From Hordeum vulgare subsp. vulgare (Eukaryota > Streptophyta > Magnoliopsida > Poales > Poaceae), in contig NC_058520.1 of NCBI RefSeq assembly GCF_904849725.1, forward strand, positions 540,134,083 to 540,198,082: a DNA stretch of 64,000 bases, in the 5' to 3' direction. Position 1 is the stretch's first letter; the number at the start of each line of letters is the position of its first letter. Below the pieces are notes generated by a model, which saw nothing but the letters and a program-made list of their open reading frames with translations, was not told where the DNA came from and did no database searches. A program made the translations under genes and the position numbers. Positions 45,507 to 58,200 of the stretch are shown piece after piece.

Positions 45507-48184
45507 TTCTATCGCCTTATGTCTAGCTAAGGGCGTTAAACAATAGCGCTTGTTGGGAGGCAACCCAATGAATTTATCTTTTTCTTTCTGTTTTGTTGTG
45601 TCCACACCATCATAATTCTGTTATGATTGTGTCTTTTGTGTTTTTTTGTGTTTGAGCCAAGCAAAACCTTTATGACTAATCTTGGTGATGGTTGTTTGAT
45701 CCTGCTGGAAAAAGACAGAAACTTTTCGCTCACGAGATTATTTTTTATTTTTATTCAGAAAGATATTTTGAGTTGATTCTTTTTGCTGCTGGTTTATATT
45801 CCTTTTTCTCACGCATTCAGAATTTTTCAGAATTTTTGAGGTAAGATACCTATACGAAGTATACAGATTGCTACAGACTAGTCTGTTTTTGATATATTCT
45901 GTTTTTGTTGAGTTCGTTACTTGTTTTGATGGAACTATGGATAGTATCGGGGGTACTAGCGATGGAAAAGTGAGAATACAGTAGTCTAACACCAATATAA
46001 ACAGAAATCATGTTTGCTACAGTATCTAAAGAGGTGGTAGTTTGTTTTCTTGTGCTAATGATATCACGAGTTTCTGTTTAAGTTTTGTGTTGTGAAGTTT
46101 TCAATTTTTGGGTGATGTTCTCATGGAAAAAGGGATAAAGAGTGGAAAGAGCTCAAGATTGGGGATTCCCAAGGCATCCCAAGCCAAATTCAAGGACACC
46201 AAAAAGCCTAAGCTTGGGGATGCCCCGGGAAGGCATCCCCTCTTTCGTCTTCAATCCATCGGTAACATTACTTGGAGCTATATTTTTACGCACCACATGA
46301 TATGTGTTTTGCTTGGAGCGTCTTGTATCATAGGAGTCTTTTATTTTTGTTGTGTCACAATCATCCTTGCTGCACACCTTTTGAGAGAGACATGCACTCA
46401 TCGTGAATTTGCTACAATGCTATACGTGCTTCACTTATATCTTTTGAGCTAGACAATTTTGCTCTATGTGCTTCACTTAGATCTTTTATAGCACGGCGGT
46501 GCGTGACTTGGTAGTTGGTTTGTGCTATGAAAGTAGTCCCAAAGGTGATAGGTACCCAAAGAGGATACAAAAACTTCCATCTTCATGTACATTGAGTAGA
46601 AAGAGAAATTTGATTCCTCTCAATTAGTTTTGAGACGTGGATTTGGTAATATTAAGAGTTATGTTAGTAGGGTGTTGTGAATCTAGAAATACTTGTGTTG
46701 AACTTAGTGATTCCCTTAACATGCACGTATGGTGAACCGCTATGTTAGGAAGTCGGAGCATAATTGATCTATTGATTGTCATCCTTTGTGTTGCGGTCGA
46801 GATCGCGCGATGGTTAACACATACCAACCCTTCCCCTAGGAGTATGCGTTTAGCACTTTGTTTCGATTACTAATAAAAACTTTCGCAACAAGTATGTGAG
46901 TTCTTCATGACTAATGTGAGTCCATGGTATAGATACACTTTCACCTTCCACCATTGCTAGCCTCTCTAGTACCGCGCAATTTTTGCCGGTGCACAAACCC
47001 ACCATATGCCTTCCTCAAAATGGCCACCATACCTTACCTACTATGGGATTTTCATAGCCATTCCGAGATATATTGCCATGCAACTCCCACGGTTCTATCT
47101 CGTGACTTGTGCTGTCACTCTCATATTGCCATTTCATTATCGTAAGATAGCTAGCGAGATGTTTCAACGTCACACGCCAAGCTAGATCGTTGTACATCCC
47201 GGTACACTGCCGGAGGCATTTTCTATAGAGTCATCATCGTTCTGAGCTTTGAGCCGTGAGTAAATAAAAGTGTGATGATCGTCATTATTAGAGCATTGTC
47301 CCATGTGAGGAAATATAAAAAAAGAGGCCAAAGTTGCCCACAATAGAAAAAGGAGAGAAAAAGAGGCCCAAGAGCCCAAAAAAAAGAGAGAGAAAGAGAG
47401 AAGGGACAATGCTGCTATTTCTTTTCCACACTTGTGCTTCATAATAAGCACCGTGTTCTTCAGGATTGAGAGCCTCTCGTTTTGTCACCACCATATACTA
47501 GTGGGAATCTTTATTTTATAACTTGGCTTGTATATTCCAATGATGGGCTTCCTCAAAATTGCCCTAGGTCTTCGTGAGCAAGCAAGTTGGATGCACACCC
47601 ACTAGTTCTCCTTTTGAGCTTTCACATACTTATAGCTCTAATGCATCCTTTGTATGGCAATCCCTACTCATTCACATTGATATCTATTAATGGGCATCTC
47701 CATAGCTCTTTAATACACCGAGTCAATGTTACCATCTCCTCCTATTTGTCTCACAACCACCACCACACTCTATTCCACCTACAGTGCTATATCCATGGCT
47801 CACGCTCATGTATTGCGTGAGAGTTGAAAAAGGTTTGAGAAAGTAAGAATGCGAAAACAATTACTTGGCCAATACCGGGGTTGTGCATGATTTAAATTAG
47901 TTGTGTGAGGATGATGGAGCATAGCCAGACTATATGATTTTGTAGGGATAACTTTCTTTGGCCTGGTTATTTCAAAAGTTCATGACTACCTTGCTAGTTT
48001 GCTTGAAGTATTATTGTTTTCATGTCAATAGCAAACTATTGTTTTGAATCTTACGAATCTGAACATTCATTTCACATGAAAGAAGTTACAAAGGACAACT
48101 ATGCTAGGTAGCATTCCACATCAAAAATTCAGTCTTTATCACTTCCCTACTCGAGGACAAGCAAGAGTTAAGCTTGGGGATGCT
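45507..48184 (+). other. Noncoding 3' region and polypurine tract of element H
   Basis: Matches the same region of element D and carries no pol domain. The polypurine tract AGCTTGGGGATGCT is at 48171-48184. A second match to its first 13 bases is at 46211-46223, inside a hairpin with arms GGGGATGCC (46216-46224) and GGCATCCCC (46232-46240). A frame of 114 codons at 46108-46452 parallels the 127-codon frame of D over its first ~75 codons. Confidence 0.7.
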
Positions 48185-49693
48185 TTATACGTCTCCAACG
48201 TATCTATAATTTTTGATGGTTTCATGCTATTATCTTGTCAAACTTTGGATGTTTTGTATGCCTTTTATATCTTTTTGGGGACTAACTTATTAACTCAGTG
48301 CCAAGTGCCAGTTCCTGTTTTTTCCGTGTTTTTCACCCTTTTCACAGGAGGAATTTAAACGGTGTCCAAACGGAATAAAACTTCCAAAAAGATTTTTTTT
48401 CCGGAATAGAAGATACGCACGGGACTTGAGAACCAAGACAGGGGCCACCAAGGGACCCCACAAGCCCCCTAGGCGCGGCCAGGGGGCCCGCGCCTAGCAG
48501 GCTTGTGGGCCCCCTCTGGCTCGTCTTCCCTACCTCTTCTGCCTATAAATTCAGAAAAATTCCAAAACTGCGGGAGAGATCCACGAAAATACTTTTCCGC
48601 CGCCGCAAGCTTCTGTCTCCGCAAGATCCCATCTGGGGCACGTTCTGGTGCCCTGCCGGAGGGGGATTCGGATACGGAGGGCTTCTTCATCAACACCATG
48701 ACTTCTCTGATGATGCGTGAGTAGTTCACCATAGACCTTCGGGTCCATAGCTAGTAGCTAGATATCTTCTTCTCTCTCTTGGATCTTTAATACAAAGTTA
48801 TCCATGATCTTCGTGGAGATCTATTCGATGTAATCTTCTTTTGCGGTGTGTTTGTCGAGATCCGATGAATTGTGGATTTATGATCAGATTATCTATGAAT
48901 CTTACTTGAGTTACTTCTGATCTCTTATATGCATGATTTCATATCCTTGTAATTCTCTTCGAGTTATGGGTCTTGTTTGGCCAACTTGATCTATGGTTCT
49001 TGCAATGGGAGAAGTGCTTGGTTTTGGGTTCATACCGTGCGGTGACCTCTCCCAGTGACAGAAGGGGCAGTGAGGCATGCATCGTGTTGTTGCCATCAAG
49101 GGTAAAAAGATGGGGTTTTCATTATTGGTTTGAGTTTATCCCTCTACATCATATCATCTTGCTTAAGGCGTTACTCTGTTTGTCATGAATTCAATACACT
49201 AGATGCATGCTGGATAGCGGTCGATGTGTGGAGTAATAGTAGTAGATGCAGAAAGTATCGGTCTACTTGTCTCGGACGTGATGCCTATATGTATGATCAT
49301 TGCCTTAGATATCATCATGAGTTTGCGCGGTTCTATCAATTGCTAGATAGTAATTTGTTCACCCACCATATTATTTGCTATTTTGAGAGAAGCCTCTAGT
49401 GAACACTATGGCCCCCGGGTCTACTTCACACCATATTTTCAGCCTTACACTTTTACTTCGTTGCACTTTCCGCCTTCAGATCTCACTTTGCAATCAATCT
49501 TGAAGGGATTGACAACCCCTTTATAGCGTTGGGTGCAAGCTCTTTTGTGTTTGCGCACGTACTCTGGACTTGGTGCGATTCTCCTACTCGATTGATACCT
49601 TGGTTCTCAAACTGAGGGAAATACTTACTGGTCCTGTGCTGCATCACCCTTTCCTCTTCAAGGGAAAAACCAACGCAAGCTCAAGAGGCAGCA
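48185..49693 (+). repeat. 3' LTR of element H
   Basis: 1509 bp, following the polypurine tract and starting TTATACGTCTCCAACG, where the usual TG is TT. It ends CAAGAGGCAGCA at 49693 like the 5' LTR, and the MULE begins at the next base. It lacks the MITE. Confidence 0.9.
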
Positions 49694-49807
49694 GCGCCAC
49701 ACTCCCGGCCACCTGGTAGAGCGGGCCCACCCCCCAGGTAGTGCGACGCCTAAGCCTCAGGCGTCGCACCCTGTAAAGTGTGGCGCCGAAGGCTTAGGCG
49801 CCACACT
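49694..49807. repeat. Palindromes at the probable left end of the MULE
   Basis: Two GC-rich inverted repeats lie side by side: GTGCGACGCCT (49741-49751) with AGGCGTCGCAC (49759-49769), and AGTGTGGCGCC (49777-49787) with GGCGCCACACT (49797-49807), each with perfect 11-bp arms. The first ten bases of the element, GCGCCACACT (49694-49703), repeat the end of the second palindrome (49798-49807). These could be subterminal transposase sites or hairpins. Confidence 0.85.
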
Positions 49808-50354
49808 GCGACTATCCAACCATGGGCCAGCCCCCTCCCCCTCCTCATTCCCCTCCCTTCACTTCACTTCACAACTTTGTGTTCAAGTCGCCCCTTCGTC
49901 AATTTCCTCTCCAAATTACCAGATCTGAAGGTTTGTACCGGGCATTTGTTGTCCAATCCCTCCCCTAAGGTAATCCCCCCCTATCCCCTCATTCTCATCC
50001 AAACAAAAATCTCTTTTGGTCATTTTGATGCAAATTTGAGGAAACCCTACTTTTTCATGAAATGTGGGATGCATATAATATTGTTGTATTTGTTTGTATG
50101 TTAGGATAAGGGGTATGATGGGGTTAGGATTAGGGTTGTTTGGATGTTTGCATTATGGTTGTTTTAGGGTTAGGCTAGGGTTAGGATTAGGGTTGTTTGG
50201 ATGTTTGCATTATGGTTGTCTTAGTGTAAGGATTGGGTTAGGGTTAGTGTTATGGATGTTTGGAAGTTAGGAATATGGTTTATTTTTATTAAGTAGATAT
50301 TGTAGTATTTGGATGATTGCTTATAAAAAATATTGTATGTTGTGTTGTTTAGGG
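49808..50354 (+). other. MULE 5' leader with telomere-like tandem repeat
   Basis: Untranslated sequence upstream of the transposase. A unit of about 57 bp, beginning GGGTTAGGATTAGGGTTG and ending near TTGCATTATGGTTGT, occurs at about 50121-50166 and 50178-50224, with a weaker third copy near 50234-50285. Within it TTAGGG and TTTAGGG motifs resemble plant telomere repeats. No gene is visible. Confidence 0.7.
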
Positions 50355-52215
50355 ATGGGAAGAACATGTGTTTATGTTCCTCACGTGGACAAGGATCCCT
50401 TTTTTAAAAGGCAATATTGATTCAGACCCGGATGAGCTTGACATGGTGTTCGATTTCTGTCCTAGCTATGCTGAATTGTTGGAACAAGTCCGAAAGGATT
50501 TGAATTGGATGGACCCTAGTGATGTAGTTGAGTTTGATGGTAGGCATAATGTGGGATTCGGAATGCACATTCGTTGCAAGACCATGCGTGTCAACTCCGA
50601 GCAACATTGGCTTGCATACAAGGATACGGTGGCCGAATCACTAGACAAGGCTCTAGAGTTATTTTCCATCAAAACAAATGTTCCTAACTTGCAGTTGGAT
50701 TTGAACCGGGTTGCCTCTCCGATTGTTGAAGCTAGTCCTCCACACATCAACGAAGAGGCCAATATTGAACCTCTTTCAGCACAACAATCTTGTATCCAAC
50801 AAGAACCATTGCTAGAGGATAATGATGAGCACGATGATGATGAGAATGATGGTACTGTTCTTCATGACAACAACCTTGGTGATTTGGACAAATATAATTT
50901 GCAAGAGACAATGGACCATTCTATTCCGTACTCGCGTGGCTATGCATCCGAGTCGCACGATGAGGGTCCCGATGAAGAAGTTGAAGAGGAAGGGTTCACG
51001 ACAAAGGAGGTTGAAGCTTTCACGAAGGTATTAGGGCGGGATCACCGGACACCATTGTTCGAGGATCTTAGCCTTGCGGATGAAGCCGTGGTTGATGGAG
51101 GCGAAGGCATATTGTTTGGAGTTAGGCCACCTTATCACCGGGACAAAAATGGGAAGAATATTATTTTGGCGGGGTCAAAGTTCCAAACATTCCTTGAACT
51201 GAAGATGTGGTTAGATGAATATTCTGTTACGCAGTATAGGCCACACAAAAGTTGTTCATTCAAACATGAAGTTGCGTTACACGGTTGCATGTGAGGATAC
51301 AGGGTGTCCTTGGATTGTCCGTGCAAGACCATGGAAAGGAGGGCCAGGATGGAACATTGTTAGTTGTATGCCTCATACGTGTCGAGGCAAGAGGATTGAT
51401 GGCAAGCTTTCGTCGCAAAGCCATAGACAACTCACCTCCGAGTTCATCGCTTATAGGCTTTCTAACTCCATCTCCTCTCTTCCTACAATGAGCATAAAAA
51501 GCGTACACGACCTTGTGGAAGCCCTCTTTCACTATGAGGTGAAATACGGGAAGACATGGAAAGCGAAGCAAGCCACATTCAAGATGTTCTATGGTGATTG
51601 GGAGCAAGCATACAACCGACTACCTAGGTTGTTGGGAGCTATAGCCGCCACTAACCCGGGCATGGTTCATGTGGCCGAGCCGTATGGGGAGAAAACAAGG
51701 ATTCTCAATGGAAATAGGGTCCGCGTATTTGGCCGTGCATTTTGGGCATTTGAGCAATGTGTGAGGGCTTTTCAGCACTGTCGGCCGATCATCTCCATGG
51801 ATGGCATGTTTTCGACCGGACAATTCAAGGGCACTTTGTTGGTTGCAATAGCAAGTGATGACAATAATCGATTGATGCCTTTGGCTTTTGCTTTGGTTGA
51901 GGCAGAGAACAATGTTAATTGGGAATGGTTCTTGCATATTTTGAGAACCAAAGTATTACCGTTTGAAAGGGAAATATGTGTCATATCGGATCGCCATCAA
52001 GGCATACTTAACGCGGTTGACATTGTCATTCCCGGCCATGCTCCTTTGCATCATCGATGGTGCATGAGGCATTTTTGTGCAAACTTCTACCGGTCCTGTG
52101 GTAGCAAGGAGTTGGCGGATGATCTTCAAGATTGTTGTCAAGCATTTTCGGACAAACGATTTGCAAGATTGTACAACGCTTTGCTTGCAAACAAAAAACT
52201 TGATGCAGGTGGGCT
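50355..52215 (+). pseudogene. MuDR-type transposase, N-terminal and DDE part (split by element E)
   Basis: The likely start is ATG at 50355 (MGRTCVYVPHVDKDPFF), with a one-base shift in the T/A run near 50398-50410. The next frame runs to about 51250: a domain with DLNWMDPSDVVEFDGRHNVG and a long acidic stretch. A second one-base shift at CACACAAAAG (about 51241-51250) moves to the frame that continues to the insertion. That part has the MuDR DNA-binding block with CEDTGCPWIVRARPW near 51290 and the MULE transposase domain: SMDGMF near 51790 (first catalytic Asp), then ICVISDRHQGI near 51975 (second Asp), then HHRWCMRHFCANFYR. It ends at the GGGCT duplicated by E. The transposase would cut and join MULE ends; this copy is inactive. 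Confidence 0.9.
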
Positions 52216-54033
52216 TGTTGGAATTACGCCCTAGAGGCAATAATAAATATAGTTATTATTATAATTCCTGTATCAAGATAATCGTTTATTATCCATGCTA
52301 TAATTGTATTGAATGAAGACTCATTTACATGTGTGGATACATAGACAAAACACCGTCCCTAGCAAGCCTCTAGTTGGCTAGCCAGTTGATCAAAGATAGT
52401 CAGTGTCTTCTGATTATGAACAAGGTGTTGTTGCTTGATAACTGCATCACGTCATTAGGAGAATCACCCGATGGACTAGACCCAAACTAATAGACGTAGC
52501 ATGTTGATCGTGTCATTTTGTTGCTACTGTTTTCTGCGTGTCAAGTATTTATTCCTATGACCATGAGATCATATAACTCACTGACACCGGAGGAATGCTT
52601 TGTGTGTATCAAACGTCGCAACGTAACTGGGTGACTATAAAGATGCTCTACAGGTATCTCCGAAGGTGTTAGTTGAGTTAGTATGGATCAAGACTGGGAT
52701 TTGTCACTCCGTGTGACGGAGAGGTATCTCGGGGCCCACTCGGTAATACAACATCACACACAAGCCTTGCAAGCAATGTGACTTAGTGTAAGTTGCGGGA
52801 TCTTGTATTACGGAACAGTAAAGAGACTTGCGAGTAAACGAGATTGAAATAGGTATGCGGATACTGACGATCGAATCTCGGGCAAGTAACATACCGAAGC
52901 ACAAAGGGAATGACATACGGGATTATATGAATCCTTGGCACTGAGGTTCAAACGATAAGATCTTCGTAGAATATGTAGGATCCAATATGGGCATCCAGGT
53001 CCCGCTACTGGATATTGACCGAGGAGTCTCTCGGGTCATGTCTACATAGTTCTCGAACCCGCAGGGTCTGCACACTTAAGGTTCGACGTTGTTTTATGCG
53101 TATTTGAGTTATATGGTTGGTTACCGAATGTTTTTCGGAGTCCTAGATGAGATCACGGACGTCGCGAGGGTTTCCGGAATGGTACGGAAACAAAGATTGA
53201 TATATAGGATGACCTCATTTGATTACCGGAAGGTTTTCGGAGTTACCGGAAATGTACCGGGAATGACGAATGGGTTCCGGGAGTTCACCGGGGGGCAACC
53301 CACCCCGGGGAAGCCCATAGGCCTCGAGGGTGGCACACCAGCCCTTAGTGGGCTGGTGGGACAGCCCAAGAGGGCCCTATGCGCCTAGAGAAGAAAAATC
53401 AAAGAGAAAGAAAAAAAAAGAGGAGGTGGGAAGGGAAGGAAGGACTCCCTCCCACCAAACCAAGTCCAACTCGGTTTGGGGGGGGGGACCTTCCCCCTTG
53501 GACTCGGCCTACCCCCTTGGGGCTCCTTGAGCCCCAAGGCAAGGCCCCCTCCCTCTCACCTATATATACGGAGGTTTTAGGGCTGATTTGAGACGACTTT
53601 TCCACGGCAGCCTGACCACATACCTCCACGGTTTTTCCTCTAGATCGCGTTTCTGCGGAGCTCGGGCGGAGCCCTCCTGAGACAAGGTCATCACCAACCT
53701 CCGGAGCGCCGTCACGCTGCCGGAGAACTCTTCTACCTCTCCGTCTCTCTTGCTGGATCAACAAGGCCGAGATCATCGTCGAGCTGTACGTGTGCTGAAC
53801 GCGGAGGTGCCGTCCGTTCGGTACTAGATCGTGGGACTGATCGCGGGATTGTTCGCGGGGCGGATCGAGGGACGTGAGGACGTTCCACTACATCAACCGC
53901 GTTCACTAACGCTTCTGCTGTACGGTCTACAAGGGTACGTAGATCACTCATCCCCTCTCGTAGATGGACATCACCATGATAGGTCTTCGTGCGCGTAGGA
54001 AAATTTTTGTTTCCCATGCGACGTTCCCCAACA
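52216..54033 (+). repeat. 5' LTR of element E
   Basis: 1818 bp, TGTTGGAATTACGCCC to CGTTCCCCAACA. Small frames within it are also found in the 3' LTR and are not genes. Confidence 0.97.
53561..53568 (+). promoter_or_regulatory. LTR TATA box (element E, 5' LTR)
   Basis: TATATATA in CTCACCTATATATACGGAGG. BARE-1 is known to be transcribed from LTR promoters; this is the likely one, about 465 bp before the end of the LTR. Confidence 0.65.
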
Positions 54034-55288
54034 GTGGCATCATGAGCTAGGTTCATGCGTAGATGTCTTCTCGAGTAGAACACAAAAGTATTTGTGGGCG
54101 GTGATGTGCGTTTTGCTGCCCTCCTTAGTATTTTCTTGATTCCGCGGTATTGTTGGATTGAAGAGGCTTGGACCGACATTACTCGTACGCTTACGAGAGA
54201 CTGGTTTCATCGCTACGAGTAACCCCGTTGCTCAAAGATGACTGGCAAGTGTCGGTTTCTCCAACTTTAGTTGAATCGGATTTGACCGAGGAGGTCCTTG
54301 GATGAGGTTAAATAGCAACTCATATATCTCCGTTGTGGTGTTTGCGTAAGTAAGATGCGATCCTACTAGATACCCATGGTCACCACGTAAAACATGCAAC
54401 AACAAAATTAGAGGACGTCTAACTTGTTTTTGCAGGGTATGCTTGTGATGTTATATGGCCAACGATGTGATGTGATATATTGGATGTATGAGATGATCAT
54501 GTTGTAATAGAAAATATCGACTTGCACGTCGATGGTACGGCAACCGGCAGGAGCCATAGGGTTGTCTTTATACTAACGTTTGTGCTTGCAGATGCGTTTA
54601 CTATTTTGCTAGGATGTAGCTTTAGTAGTAATAGCATGAGTAGCACGGCAACCCCGATGGCAACACGTTGATGGAGATCATGGTGTGGCGCTGGTGACAA
54701 GAAGATCGTGCCGGTGCTTTGGTGATGGAGATCAAGAAGCACGTGATGATGGCCATATCATGTCACTTATGAATTGCATGTGATGTTAATCCTTTTATGC
54801 ACCTTATTTTGCTTAGAACGACGGTAGCATTATAAGGTGATATCTCACTAAAATTTCAAGACGAAATTGTGTTCTCCCCGACTGTGCACCGTTGCTACAG
54901 TTCGTCGTTTCGAGACACCACGTGATGATCGGGTGTGATAGACTCAACGTTCACATACAACGGGTGCAAAACAGTTGCGCACGCGGAACACTCGGGTTAA
55001 GCTTGACGAGCCTAGCATGTGCAGACATGGCCTCGGAACACATGAGACCGAAAGGTCGATCATGAATCATATAGATGATATGATTAGCATAGGGATGCTT
55101 ACCACTGAAACTATACTCAACTCACGTGATGATCGGACTTGAGCTAGTGTAAGTGGATCATGAACCACTCAAATGACTAGAGAGATGTACTTTTTGAGTG
55201 GGAGTTTAGCAAATAATTTGATTAAGTTAAACACTAATTATCTTGAACATAGTCTAAGTCCACTTTGAATATATTTGTGTTGTAGATC
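54034..55288 (+). other. Primer site and untranslated leader of element E
   Basis: GTGGCATCATGAGC directly after the LTR is the BARE-type site for initiator tRNA-Met. The following 1.24 kb has no gene and ends at the polyprotein start. It includes several short ATG frames, as is usual for this long leader. Confidence 0.85.
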
Positions 55289-58200
55289 ATGGCTCACGCG
55301 ACAGTCACCCTGAATTTTAATACGTTCCTAGAGAAATCTAAGTTGAAAGATGATGGAAGCAACTTTGTAGACTGGGCTCGTAATCTTAAGCTAATCTTAC
55401 AAGCTGGGAAGAAGGATTATGTCCTTAATGCTGCGCTAGGAGATGAACCACCCGCTACGGCTGATCAGGATGTTAAGAACGCTTGGTTAGCACGTAAGGA
55501 GGACTACTCAATAGTTCAATGTGCAGTCTTGTATGGCTTAGAACCGGGACTTCAACGTCGCTTTGAGCGTCATGGAGCATTTGAGATGTTCCAAGAGTTG
55601 AAGTTTATCTTTCAGAAGAACGCCCGGATCGAGAGGTATGAGACCTCCGATAAATTCTATGCTTGCAAGATGGAGGAAAACTCGTCTGTCAGTGAACATG
55701 TGCTCAAAATGTCTGGGTACTCAAACCGTCTAGCTGAGCTGGGGATTGAACTCCCGCAAGAGGCTATCACTGACAGAATCCTTCAATCACTGCCGCCAAG
55801 CTATAAAGGCTTTGTGTTGAACTACAACATGCAAGGGATGAACAAGTCTCCCGGCGAGTTGTTTGCGATGCTGAAAGTCGCAGAGTCTGAACTCCGTAAA
55901 GAGCATCAAGTGTTGATGGTGAATAAGACCACTAGTTTCAAGAGAAACGGCAAAGGCAAGAAGGATAATTCGAAGAAGAGCGGCAAGCCTGTTGCCAATC
56001 TGACGAAGAAACTTAAAGCTGGACCTAAGCCTGAAACGGAGTGTTACTATTGCAAGGGTATGGGTCACTGGAAGCGCAATTGCCCCAAGTATCTGGCAGA
56101 TAAGAAGGCGGCCAAAGAAAAATCAGGTATATTTGATATACATGTTATTGATGTGTACGTAACCGGCTCTCGTAGTAGTGCCTGGGTATTCGATACCGGT
56201 TCTGTTGCTCATATTTGCAACTCGAAACAGGAACTGCGGAATAGACGAAGGCTGGCGAAACATGAAGTGACGATGCGCATAGGAAATGGTTCCAAGGTTG
56301 ATGCAATCGCCGTCGGCACAGTTTCACTTCAATTACCATCAGGATTAGTGATGAACTTAAATCATTGTTATTTAGTGCCTGCGTTGAGCATGAACATTAT
56401 ATCTGGATCTTGTTTATTGCGAGACGGTTACTCTGTTAAGTCAGAGAATAATGGTTGTTCTATTTCTATGAGTAACATCTTTTATGGTCATGCACCGAAT
56501 GTGAGAGGATTGTTCATATTGAATCTTGATAGCGATACGCATATACATAACATTGAGACCAAAAGAGTTAGAGTTAACAATGATAGCGCCATATTTTTGT
56601 GGCACTGCCGCTTGGGTCATATTGGTGTAAAGCGCATGAAGAAACTCCATGCTGATGGACTTTTGGAGTCACTTGATTTTGATTCACTTGACACGTGCGA
56701 ACCATGCCTCATGGGCAAGATGACTAAGACTCCGTTCTCCGGAACAATGGAGCGTGCAAGTGACTTGTTGGAAATCATACATACCGATGTGTGTGGCCCG
56801 ATGAGCGTGGAGGCACGCAGCGGATATCGTTATTTTCTCACCTTCACTGATGATTTGAGTAGATATGGTTATGTCTACTTGATGAAGCACAAGTTTGAAA
56901 CATTTGAAAAGTTCAAGCAATTTCAGAGTGAAGTGGAACATCATCGTAACAAGAAGATCAAGTTCCTACGGTCTGATCGTGGGGGTGAATATCTGAGTTT
57001 CGAGTTTGGTGCTCACTTAAGACAATGTGGAATTGTTTCACAGTTAACACCGCCTGGAACACCACAGTGTAATGGTGTGTCCGAACGTCATAATCGTACT
57101 CTATTAGAGATGGTGCGATCTATGATGTCTCTTACTAATTTGCCGTTGTCATTTTGGGGCTATGCATTAGAAACAGCTGCATTCACTTTAAATAGGGCAC
57201 CATCAAAATCCGTTAAGACGACACCATACGAAATGTGGTATGGCAAAAGGCCAAAGTTGTCGATTCTTAAAGTTTGGGGATGTGATGCTTATGTCAAAAA
57301 GATTCAGCCTGAAAAGTTGGAACCCAAAGAGGAAAAGTGCGTCTTCATAGGTTACCCAAAAGTGACAGTTGGGTACACCTTCTATCTCAAATCCGAGGGC
57401 AAAGTGTTTGTTGCTAAAAACGGAGCTTTTCTCGAGAAGGAGTTTCTCTCGAGAGAATTGAGTGGGAGGAAGATAGAACTTGACGAGGTTGTCGAACCTC
57501 TCGTCCCTCTTGATGGTGGCGCAGGGCAAGGGGAAACCTCTGTCGTTGCGACGCCGGTTGAGGAGGAAGTTAATGATGATGATCATGAAACTCTAGTTCA
57601 AGTTTTTGTCGAACCACGCAGGTCGACGAGACCACGTGCTGCTCCAGAGTGGTACGGTAATCCCGTCTTATCAATCATGTTGTTAGACAACAATGAACCT
57701 GCAAATTGTGAAGAAGCAATGGTGGGCCCAGATTCCAACAAATGGCTAGAAGCCATGAAGTCCGAGATAGGATCCATGTATGAGAACAAAGTGTGGACTT
57801 TGGAGGTACTACCTGAAGGCCGCAAGGCTATTCAGAACAAATTGATCTTTAAGAGGAAGACGGACGCTGACGGCAATGTGACCGTTTATAAAGCTCGACT
57901 TGTGGCAAAGGGTTTTTCACAAGTTCAAGGAGTTGACTACGATGAGACATTCTCACCTGTAGCGATGCTTAAGTCCGTCAGAATCATGTTAGCAATAGCT
58001 GCATTTTTCGATTATGAAATCTGGCAGATGGATGTCAAAACGGCGTTCCTTAACAATTTCCTTAAGGAAGAGTTGTATATGATACAACCTGAAGGTTTTG
58101 TCGATCTTAAGAATGCTAACAAGGTGTGCAAGCTCCAGCGATCCATTTATGGACTGGTGCAAGCATCTCGGAGTTGGAACAAACGTTTTGATGAGGTGAT

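Larger units (their letters stand above)
42443..49693 (+). mobile_element. Element H: non-autonomous Athila-like gypsy element
   Basis: 5' LTR 42443-44139 (with a 188-bp MITE), primer site, a Gag/protease frame, a noncoding 3' region matching D, polypurine tract, and a 3' LTR at 48185-49693. The left target duplication should be AAAGG (42438-42442); on the right the MULE starts directly after the LTR and AAAGG is not seen. There is no RT or integrase. The LTRs share the TGATACGTCTCCAACG start and differ at about 5% in the parts I compared. Its LTR ends in GGCAGCA with the primer site outside, unlike C and D. Confidence 0.9.

Noticed and set aside
50148..50260. Interstitial telomere or chromosome-fusion scar
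   Set aside because: Only a few imperfect TTAGGG-like motifs occur, as part of a 57-bp unit within a transposon leader.
53733..54179. Open frames antisense to the LTR end and leader with PRSAPRTVPRS-like repeats
   Set aside because: They come from the GC-rich LTR end read backwards and appear in all BARE-type copies.
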